Shown: piece after piece, positions 55,716-64,000 of the stretch
How the letters are laid out: each line of letters begins with the position of its first letter
Numbering within the stretch: the first letter of the stretch is position 1
DNA from: Valencia hispanica
Taxonomy: Eukaryota; Chordata; Actinopteri; Cyprinodontiformes; Valenciidae
Assembly (NCBI GenBank): GCA_963556495.2
Contig: OY747716.1
Location: forward strand, 33,632,318-33,696,317
Direction of reading: 5' to 3'
DNA: 64,000 nucleotides
The notes under the pieces: model-generated
What the model saw: only the letters and a program-made list of their open reading frames with translations
The model's database searches: none
Told to the model about the DNA's origin: nothing
Translations under genes and position numbers: made by a program

Positions 55716-55856
55716 CATAAATACAGGGAAAAAAAGAGATAAACATCTGTTGGAGGTGGCAAAATACTTGAGATTGGTGAGAGATTCATCCTCCAGCAGA
55801 AGGGCAACACTGAACACACACCGAGAGCTACAATGGTTTACATCAAAGCAAATTAT

Positions 55857-56235
55857 GCCTCGTTTCCACTGAGCGGGCCTGGTCCGGCTCTGTGCTGTCC
55901 GGTCCGCCTTTTTGTCTGTTTCCATTGTAAAACCAGCCCATGCAGCAGTCCATTAATGGTCCCCCTTCAGGTGTAGGTCCACAGGACTGTGGTCGGATAC
56001 GGTTAGGGCGGAGCTACTGGCATCACATAACACAGTCCTTTGACTGGGCGAACTCACAAACACTGCAGTAAGTTTAAACATTATCCCCGCGACAGAGCCT
56101 TTTATTAAACAAAGCGGTCGTATTTGGGTAAAGAAAAAAACAAAAAGCAAGAATGATAACCATGAAAAGTCAGAATTACGCAATACCGGACTGGACTGGA
56201 CTAAGCCGCACCCTTCCACTCAGTGGAAATGAGGC
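55857..56235. mobile_element. hAT-type MITE with 20-bp inverted ends
   Basis: Left end GCCTCGTTTCCACTGAGCGG; the reverse complement of the right end is GCCTCATTTCCACTGAGTGG (18 of 20 identical). The CTCGTTTCCACTGAG terminus is a familiar fish hAT motif. 379 bp, GC-richer than its host, non-coding. The flanking duplication is too decayed to read. Confidence 0.8.
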
Positions 56236-57239
56236 TTTAGTGTGTTGCAATGGTCTAGTTAAAGCTCAGACCTAAATCCATTTATGAATCTGTGGTGAGG
56301 CTTGAAGACTGTCAATCACAGATGCACTCCATCCAATCGGACCAAGCTTAAGCAGTCTTGCAAAGAAAAATGTCTGAAATATTTTGATGTGCAAAGCTGG
56401 GGAAGACATACCCCAACAGACCTGCAGCTGTAATTACTGCCATACATATCTATATATATATATATATATACATAAAATCCCATATCATGTTCCTTTCAGT
56501 TCTCAAATATGCACCACTTTGTGTTGGTCCAGTAAACAAAATACCTGTATGTACAGTAATATACAGTAATGTTTTTAGTTATAAAGCGGCAAAAAATGAA
56601 GATTTCAACAGGCATGGAAATATTTGCAAGGCACTGTTTGTGTATGGAACACGAATTTCTCTTTTTCTCCTCTTCATGCACACACACCTCCACGTTATTC
56701 ATCAAAGGAGATGGGCAGTGGTGTCCTCTGGATGGTTGCAGTCCTGTTCGACTTAATTTAGCAAGGACACCCCAGCAAGGACATAAGGTAAATAAAGGCT
56801 AAATTTAGTGCAGCCTGACAAACACAAAGGCCCAAAGAAGAAGAGATGCATCAGCATTTTAAATACACATAGAAGATTGGAAATCCTAATGCAGTTCAAA
56901 CTGGGTGACCTGCATACTGTTAATAGCAGTAATATGGGTAGCTGCAGCTCAGTTTGATATATAACTTAACATATGCAAAAACACGCAGTTAGCAGTTATA
57001 GTCCACATAACTCGATGAGGGAGCTAAACTTGGAAAAGATAAGGAAATAATTAGATTTGGCAACAGGAAGAGAGACCATTAGGTCCTGATTCTCTGCCTC
57101 TCCTTCACAATATATGGTCCACAGTCACTCTTAAAAGGATGAGATGATGACATCACCCCCATATTCAGAATACCAACTGGATGAAAGAATGAAAAAAAAG
57201 AGGGGAAACAGAAACCAATTTGTTAGATTAAACGTTTCT

Positions 57240-57480
57240 CATGCCGCTGCGTGATTTAGAAGGCCCTCTGACCGCAGTCGCACACAAGGTTTTACCCGCC
57301 CTAAGACACAGTATTCTGTCAATCTGGCCCAGCCAGAATTTCTAATTATAGGCTACAGACGCAAGAAGGTCAAAGGCTTATTAAAAGTCAAGATTAAAAT
57401 TCCCAATGCATATTATAAGCTACCTCCTCCCCTGACTAGCAGTTATTTGCTAACTCATGCCAGCACAGTGAGCAATAATT
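57240..57480. promoter_or_regulatory. Candidate conserved non-coding element
   Basis: Non-repetitive block with tctaattatagg (57342), AAGGTCAAAGG (57365-57375, nuclear-receptor-type) and aatgcatattataag. Inference from composition and position. Confidence 0.3.
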
Positions 57481-58899
57481 CTCAGGAGGAACAGGTTAAA
57501 GTACATATAAGGTGAATGTGTGTGTGTGTGTGTTTGTGGGAGAAAACTGTGTTTTCAAATAATGTGCAACAAGGAATTTCACTGAGCAGACATCTGCCTG
57601 CAGTTGTGTACCATCCAGTCATAAAAACTAACTGTAACCAATATACTTTGTTGTTAAATATGATTATTTAAGTAATTATGTATACTTATCTTTAATCTGG
57701 TACTTGCATTGCCTTGAAAACGAATATTTTAAGTGTTTGTTATCTGAATGGTAAATAGCAGCATTGAATTTATTTTAAATTGAATTACTTTCAACACCCA
57801 GTGTTTTTGCTTTTGCTCTAATCTGGGCAAAATGCACAAAAACTTCTGTTTGCAGTCTTGGGTTTGCAGGCTTTTTTTATAGAGTTGCCATGTTCACCAA
57901 ATATATCCAATCAAACTGTTTTTCATCCATTACAATAACATGCATAGCAAAATAGAGACCGTATTGGCAGCTGCAGAGATGAAGATGAAAAATTAGTTTT
58001 TAAATTTAACTACATTCAAAGTTAAGGATGCACTTTTTAGAAATAAATAAAGCGTATTTTGGGTTGTGCTTTGATGGCACGTTTTCCTAACAGAGTTAAG
58101 TCTGAGCTCGAGCACCATATTGAGTCTTTTTACAGAATCTCCGGTGGGGGCAAAATACTATATCTGTTACATTAAGCAGAAATGGTTGGGCGTGACTGCT
58201 GCAATAAAATGTTATTGGAAAGAGATAGGACAATTACATTACTAATATATAATAGTCATTATGATACTTTACTTGTTTTCATCTTAGTACATGAAAAGAT
58301 ACAACTTTAAAAAATTGCAGGAAAAAGGAAAGTACAAATTTAAAATTCAAGGAAAATAAATTAGTTCCTTGCCATTTCTGCATGGAGGCTGTCTGAAAGT
58401 CTACCCTTGGAGTAGCATGTTTATGTGCAATGAAAGCTGTCTTGCAGTGTCAAGGCGGGTCATCAAAATAAACATTTTTTTCTCCCTCTTTTCTAAGAGT
58501 GATTTCTTTACTCACCTTCTTTAAAGAACCTCCCAAAAGATGTGCAGACAGACACTCCACTGGACCAGATAAGCTGTTGCTAGCAGACATGGTCTGTTAT
58601 GAACCAAGGCCATTTCCGTCAACAAGATCAATCTCACTCAGAAAAAAAAACTTTTTCTCTTTTTTTCCCCTCCCGTCACTGGACCAGTTCCAGTGGTGTC
58701 TAATCACTTGGCTGCTCTGTTATAGAGTTCACCTTCCATTACAGTATTATAGCTCCTTAATCATAATTGAAAAATTGATTAAAGAATAATGACATGACAC
58801 TTGTTTAATCAGCTCACTCAGAGCCAAGCAAATAAACTTACTCATCCACACCCACGTGCTGTCTGGTGTGTGGATAATGAAAGCTGCAAGGTGAAAAGC

Positions 58900-59530
58900 A
58901 CTTTATCAAATGAATGGCTGAAACAGAGCCCAACCATAGTTATTATCAGTCCGAGCTGGAGGCTGAGACTCCTGTGAAGACAGAGATGCAGCTGAGCGTA
59001 ATCTCTAACTGGATTTAATTGCTAGGTAAAAAACAGCTATAAGAATGGTAGAGGGGGGATTGAGGGGGATTGCCATATTTATGAAAGTAAACATGATACC
59101 ACACTTCCATGCTGCTTCTTCACATGTGGTTTCCCTGTCTCAGGTCATCTTCCCTGCATCTGCAGCTTGTGAAGGCAGCTGACGAGGAATAAAGCATTAA
59201 TTATGCCTGTGCGGTTAAATGGTGTCTCAGGGTATCGCCGTGGCACCGCATTTTGAATTTGACCCTTAGTGATTCCTGTACGTTCGGGCTCAGATGCTAG
59301 ACCGGGCACGTTTATGGTCGGCGCTGATGCATCCAGGGTCTGAGGCATACTTTCGAGAAAGCCATGCATTTGTATTCATATATTCACAATACAACAATAA
59401 CACTCTCTGTGACTCCAAGAAGAGAATGACACAAGTTTTTCTGACTGTGATCAATTTACCCGGCCACACAAACATGTTGTTTTCTAAGGCCCATTCCTGT
59501 TTCTTCTTTGTGATCTGACAAATTTAAAGT
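58900..59530. promoter_or_regulatory. Candidate conserved non-coding element
   Basis: High-complexity, CpG-retaining stretch containing the near-palindrome GCATTAATTATGC (59194-59206), a strong homeodomain/POU-type core, and ggatttaattgctagg (59011). Not open in any frame with a protein signature. Confidence 0.35.
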
Positions 59531-59679
59531 CTGGCACATGAGACAAATAGCATCTTTGTAGCTTATATTGGTTGACACTTATTTACATTTTAATAACAGG
59601 GTCACTTGATATGACATGGTGGTCCACACTGTTGCATTCATGCAAACTGAACAACTGAGGGGGAAACTTTTTTAGTGGT

Positions 59680-60900
59680 AATTTTACACCCCTTGCAAAT
59701 GTACTCATACCCTTTGAACTTTTATACACGTCGTCTCATTGCAAGCACAAACTTCAGTGTATGGTAGTTTGATGTTAAGGGATGGACCACAAAATACATG
59801 TGCATATATATTTTTTATTTTCCAGTGAAACCCCTCAAAAGTAATACGTGCATTTGCATTTATACCCCTTTACTCTGACCCAACTACATAAAGTACATTG
59901 CTACAAACTGCCTTCAGAACTGATCAAATTAGTAAAAACAGTTCTAGGAGCTTGTTAGAAAAATTACTGTTGACAGAAAGCCAGAAGATGTCCCATCTGT
60001 AGTTTGACATTTACCTTTTTTATCTAAATAAAAAATGGTAGTGTGTTGGAGAGTTGACATACAATCCCTGTGATAAAACATAAGGGAGGTATAAAATTGC
60101 TGTGGTTTTTTTCTTCTTCAGTAGGCAATAGCACACTTTAAGCACAGGGCAATTAAATGTGCTTTGGGTAAATAGAAGAGAAATACAAACAGAAGTAAAA
60201 TAACAATAAACACAGAAATAAAATAACAATAAAAACAGAAAACACATCATCAGAAATATAAAGAATGTTAAAACATATTACTGTTTTGACATTCCAGCTA
60301 ATATTAATCAATTACTCAAAAGCATCTCTAAACAGGTAGGTTTTTAGCTTTGATTTAAAGGAACTCAGTATTTCAGCAGCTTTGCAATGGTCCAGAGGTT
60401 TGTTCCAGATAAGAGGAGCATACAGAGTAGAGCATCTTTTGATACCATTGGGCAACAAAGGCTCAATACAAGGCGAAAAGAAACTGAAAGGTGCTTCTCA
60501 CGTAAAACAAGGCAGCTGAAGGAGCTGCTTATAGATAGGTCAATCTTCTTCAAGAGAAGTGTAGTACAACTACAAACCTAACAAGCATGGCTGTCAACCT
60601 AAGCTAAGGAATCAGACGAGACAACTATTTATCAGAAAGGCAGACCAGAGGCCCACATTAACTCTAGAGGAGCTGCAGAGCTCACCATTTCAGGTAGGAT
60701 ACACTGTTGACATGAGAACTACTCGTGCCTTTATGGAAGAGTGGCAAGAAGAATGCCATTGATAAAAAAAGTAGCTAAATACAAAAGAAAACAGAAAGAG
60801 GATGCAACAGACTGGAGACGTGAGCTGAGGTTCACCTTCCAGAAGAACAATAACCATAAAAATACAGCAAGAGCAGCAAGTGGTTTTCAGGACTGGACAG
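59680..60900 (+). mobile_element. Tc1-like remnant, sense, with an insertion
   Basis: Left part 59685-59985 (catttatacccctttactctg). The middle (about 60000-60560) is foreign. The right part 60565-60900 resumes the family (acaagcatggctgtcaacc, gaggagctgcagagctcacc, tttatggaagagtggcaaga, ggttcaccttccagaagaa). Confidence 0.75.
60000..60560. repeat. Non-LTR-type tail repeat nested in the Tc1-like copy
   Basis: acaggtaggtttttagctt, gatttaaaggaactcagta, ggtttgttccagataagag are the signature of a common teleost retroelement 3' region. The exact family is unknown. Confidence 0.5.
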
Positions 60901-61199
60901 GACTAGACTGCAACAAACAATTACCTCTGCAAAGAGGATCATCAGGGTTGACCGTCCCATTATCCAGGACTTGCATAGGTCTAGGGTCAGGTAGTGGGCT
61001 GTTAACATCTCTGCAGACCCCACACATCCTGGGTACAAACTGTTTAAACTTTTACCTTCAGGTCGGTGCTACAGTTTTTTTCCAAATAGCAGTTGCCAAA
61101 AAGTAATTTTTATCCTTCAGGCTGTCTCTTTAATAAACACAATGAAAATTCTACAGCAAGTGTAGTCAGCTGCTCTGCTGTGAAAGGCAATAAGCATGT

Positions 61200-61700
61200 C
61201 TTGTTTGGATTGTGGGTTGTTGCATTTGTTTGGTTAACTTCCTTTCTAGTTCCTTGCTGCAGGTCTCCATTCGATGGCACGAAGCCCATTGGAGTTGCAG
61301 GCTTCCACCACAGGGCAGTCCTAGCAGGTGTTGTGGACTCTAGTAGGCGAGACTGGGGCTGGCATTACCTCATTAGTTGGGAGGGCTATGGCTTGTTGGG
61401 TGCCCACCCCCCTCCTTCTGATACTCTCATCTCCATTACGAAGTTTCTGTATTTTCTTGGCCACCTATAGGGGAGGGGGGGTGTTAGGATTGTGTACTTG
61501 TTGCGTCTGTTTGGTAAACCTTCTCCTTGTTTCTCGCTGCAGATCTCCACCAGATGGCACAGAACAGACTGGAACTGCAGGCTTCCATGGGAGGGTAATC
61601 CTTGCAGGTCTGCTCCTGCTAGAACCATTGTGGACTCGACGATAAAGAAAAGAAGAGCTGGCTGCCAGTCACTCATTGCTGAGTGGTAACTCTGAGCCCT
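61200..61700 (+). mobile_element. Collapsed chromodomain Gypsy element (LTR-like / chromodomain / LTR-like)
   Basis: Two direct copies about 283 bp apart (61205-61350 and 61488-61640; gatggcac, ttgcaggcttccacc versus ctgcaggcttccatgg) flank a short coding scrap, WHYLISWEGYG (about 61360-61392), which matches the YLVDWEGYGPEE core of chromovirus integrase chromodomains. A purine tract ggggagggggggtgttagg (61470-61488) sits just before the second copy, as a polypurine tract would. The rest of gag-pol is missing. Confidence 0.6.
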
Positions 61701-62159
61701 CTGCACTTGCAAAATTTTTTATGCAATATTCCACCAGCAAAACTTTAAACTCTCTTTGTGCTTCTGTTCTCAGTTACATCTGAGTTGTATTCTGAACCCA
61801 TTTCTTTCGCACGTGCTCTTGGATTCCTAGTAAAAAGAACCAAGCTTCTCAGTAGTACCTGGAATCACATGTCTGGACTGACAAGCATGATCTCCTCCTC
61901 ATCCTCTGTGCAACCTGTCCACCCTCCAACGCCTCACTCATCCATCTGCATGCTCTCCTCGCTCCACTTGCTCCGACAGCCTTCTCCTTCCTGCCATTCC
62001 ACCTGCTTTCTCTGTCCTCCGCTTCAGATATATTGAGCAGATCAACAACCTGTAATCCACTCACCTTCCCCTGGTGGACAACTTCATTATCTTCAGTAAG
62101 AATCATTCCCATCTCCTCTGTACCGAGCTGTTGGACCCTACCAGGCCCAAGAACTTCAC
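61701..62159. other. Unassigned, repeat-like
   Basis: Contains C/T-rich sequence and phrases such as cattatcttcagtaagaatc that look repeat-derived. No gene is supported. Confidence 0.3.
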
Positions 62160-62880
62160 ATTATTACCTCTGCCAAGGAGGTTATGTTTTCGCCCGGCTT
62201 TGTTTGTCTGTCTGTCTGTTAGTTCGCAACATTAATCAAAAACTTATGAGTGGATTTTAATTACATTTTCAGGAAATGTCTCCATTGGGACCAGGAACAA
62301 TTGATTTGAATTTGGGGGTGATCCGGATCATCGTCTGGATCCAGGAATTTTTTTAAAGACTCTTTATCACTGGGAGATAGGGCTGCATTCAGCATATGTG
62401 CATGTAGCTGCACAATAAATAGCACAGGTGCTTAGTAGAAAAATACAGGATAACCTCCCAACAGGTTCCACAAGATATTAAAGGTTGATCCGGATCCTCC
62501 CAAAGTTACGGATACTGTGATCCAAAACAAGAAAAGAATTGGGGAGCTTTGGAGTTGGATAACTGCAATGGACAAATTAATCTATAGACATGCAAGAAGC
62601 ACCAAAATATAGCCAAGACATTTTGGAATCTGAAGTGTGCTAACCAATTTCATGCATCTTCAAAAGCTATGGAGCTAGATCGAGAAGAAAACCTCAACGA
62701 AAAGGTGATTTTTCTGAATAACTACTGAAATAATATTGATATCAGTGTGAAGTCAGCTTCTACAGTTATGTTTTCATGGTGAAGGTATCTAAAAAAGTTA
62801 GAATTAGATCGCAATATTGCAATATGGCTGACAGAGCTGCCTTGGTGGAGCTCTGCACTCTCCTAGTGCTTTTCTAGTTC
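62160..62880. mobile_element. CTCTGCCAAGGAGG-type dispersed element
   Basis: Starts attacctctgccaaggaggt, has four gtct units, caggaaatgtctccattggg and tcgtctggatccaggaattt, and ends gctgccttggtggagctctg plus gtgcttttctagttc. Ends are loosely inverted. This element is widespread in fishes and other animals. Confidence 0.65.
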
Positions 62881-63240
62881 CATATGTTCCTAACAGAGCA
62901 CTTTGCTCTCAGACTGAAGCTTTACTTGTGGTTTCTTGGATTTCTAAAAGTAGAATGGGAGGTAGATCTTTTAGTTATCAGCTGTAGAACCAGCTTCCAG
63001 TTTTAGTCCATGAGCCACACACTCTGTCTACATTTAAGACTAGGCTTAAAACGTTCCTTTTTAATAAAGCTTAGAGTTAAAAACATATTGATGTTAGCCA
63101 GTTGATGGATGAGTGGTGGAGTGGAGGAGGGGTTGGGGAGAATGTAGTCCAGACAGACGATTCTCCCTGGCTCTGCCTCTCTCATGTCTCATTCTAACGT
63201 GCTAGGTTATTCTGAGCCATCTCTGTAGTTATGCTGTAAT
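62881..63240 (+). mobile_element. LINE ORF2 C-terminal tail
   Basis: The + strand encodes NQLPVLVHEPHTLSTFKT followed by RLKTFLFNKA (about 62990-63068), the usual C-terminal motif of fish LINE ORF2, after a stop codon. It is followed by a non-coding 3' tail. Confidence 0.7.
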
Positions 63241-63396
63241 ATGCAAATTAAAATCTCACGTCACACGCCCAAGCTCCTGCCCCCCAGCTTCTGGCTTGAG
63301 GGCAAAAACACTGTTCATCCCCGCTGACTACCATTGTTGTTAGCTGACATTTGTCAACAGATTGCGCTAAACAGTGGTGAAGTAAAATCTATCAGC

Positions 63397-63587
63397 ATGG
63401 CTAACATATGCAGCTCTGTAGGCTGCACAAATAGAAGAAAAAATTATAGTAATAAAATTCATAGGTGTCCAGCTGATGAAATGACAGCTATGATTAATTG
63501 GCATGAAAAGAGTTAGAGTGGATTATCCATCCAGATCCTGGGAGCAAAAGTAACATGATAGAATCTGCTCAGTTCACTTCATTGGAG
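63397..63587 (+). pseudogene. Broken THAP-domain exon
   Basis: From ATG 63397 the frame gives MANICSSVGCTNRRKN... with C-x4-C at 63409-63426, a conserved Trp at 63499-63501, and a stop at 63514. One frame over, RICSVHF (63560-63580) supplies the C-x2-H pair, and a good donor (GAG/GTATGT) follows at 63588. Together these are the C2CH zinc module of a THAP domain interrupted by one frameshift and one stop. THAP domains occur in DNA-binding host proteins and in P-like transposases. It could be a dead gene copy or transposon exon; an assembly error is less likely. Confidence 0.65.
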
Positions 63588-64000
63588 GTATGTAGACGTT
63601 TAAATCAAATATAACGTAAATCATTTCATTGGAGCATTTTAATTATTTAAAATAACCCACCAGCTTACAAAGCTACATCTACTGCTAGCACATTCAGCAT
63701 AGAACACTAAGAAATATGTGGAATTGACACACATTTTTAGGGCCATTAAACTGCTTTATATAAAAACTTGTATATCAATGTAGATGTGCACCAAAACCAT
63801 GTTGATAGTTATGTTCTTTATGTTCGGGTGAGCCATCTGATGATCCAGATAGTCCTGCCTAGACTCCTTCCATATTTAGCTTCACACCACTGGCTAAACT
63901 GCTTAGGCATGTTGATGATCGGTGTGAAAGGTGAATGAAGCTTCGAGCCCTGGGAGTTGTCCTAATGACTTGTATGCCTTCATTGCTTCTGGTGTGTAAA
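63588..64000. other. Right edge, nothing recognised
   Basis: AT-rich sequence after the THAP remnant. No further exon of that gene is seen before the window ends. Confidence 0.4.

Larger units (their letters stand above)
54531..56638 (+). mobile_element. Near-complete Tc1-like transposon carrying two nested elements
   Basis: Left end TACAGTGTTCTGCAAAAGTA, right end atatttgcaaggcactgt. Family order is preserved: acatgtagaagaaagtgctc, aacatggtggtttattatca, then a gap (55230-55715), tgttggaggtggcaaaatac, a second gap (55857-56235), then cagacctaaatccatttat and tgtgcaaagctgg. The transposase is disrupted by stops as well as by the insertions. Confidence 0.88.
56641..59679. other. shh 5' flank; non-repetitive with two candidate conserved blocks
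   Basis: A GT microsatellite lies at 57517-57532. 57240-57480 and 58900-59530 are listed separately. No gene is seen. Confidence 0.4.

Noticed and set aside
32360..60900. CRISPR-like or other arrayed repeat system
   Set aside because: The recurring TACAGTGCCTTGCAAAAG sequences are Tc1-like inverted termini at irregular spacing in a eukaryotic genome.
31071..64000. Limb/fin enhancer ZRS of shh
   Set aside because: The ZRS is inside lmbr1, and no lmbr1 exon is visible in this window; none of the blocks could be recognised as ZRS.

Overview
The window is nuclear DNA of a ray-finned fish, most likely an advanced teleost. It holds two multi-exon vertebrate genes with canonical GT-AG introns, and the spaces between exons are packed with transposon remnants typical of teleosts (Tc1-like, hAT, piggyBac-like and L1/Rex-type sequences, tRNA-derived SINEs). 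There is no operon, plasmid, phage or CRISPR structure. Finer placement (for example a killifish or livebearer) is only an impression from the repeat mix.

Layout. (1) 1-12344, + strand: the 3' part of rbm33, seven coding exons giving the C-terminal 593 residues including the terminal RRM. The 5' exons lie outside the window to the left. Introns contain an L1 fragment, three short TIR elements and Tc1-like copies, one of them split by a hAT element. (2) 12345 to about 18390: probable long rbm33 3' UTR or downstream DNA, ending at an AATAAA with a U-rich downstream element; it carries a TTAA-flanked MITE. (3) About 18.4-22.4 kb: convergent intergenic interval with a cluster of LINE fragments in opposing orientations. 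(4) 24042-31070, - strand: a complete three-exon sonic hedgehog gene encoding 411 residues, with all residues expected for lipidation, zinc binding and autoprocessing. Intron 2 holds a decayed tandem repeat, a SINE 15 nt from the exon 2 donor, and a candidate floor-plate/midline enhancer region. (5) 31.1-64 kb: the gene-free 5' flank of shh, a mixture of decayed Tc1-like copies (several carrying nested elements) and non-repetitive AT-rich blocks rich in homeodomain-type motifs that are candidate long-range shh enhancers. At the far right are a collapsed chromodomain Gypsy element, a LINE tail and a broken THAP-domain exon.

The rbm33 to shh convergent pair matches the vertebrate SHH locus as I know it. 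No new gene system was found. The most useful observations are the nested-element structures that date one another, the TTAA-type MITEs, the SINE and tandem repeat inside shh intron 2, and the enhancer candidates. All calls were made by eye; repeat boundaries are approximate unless a terminal repeat or target duplication is stated.
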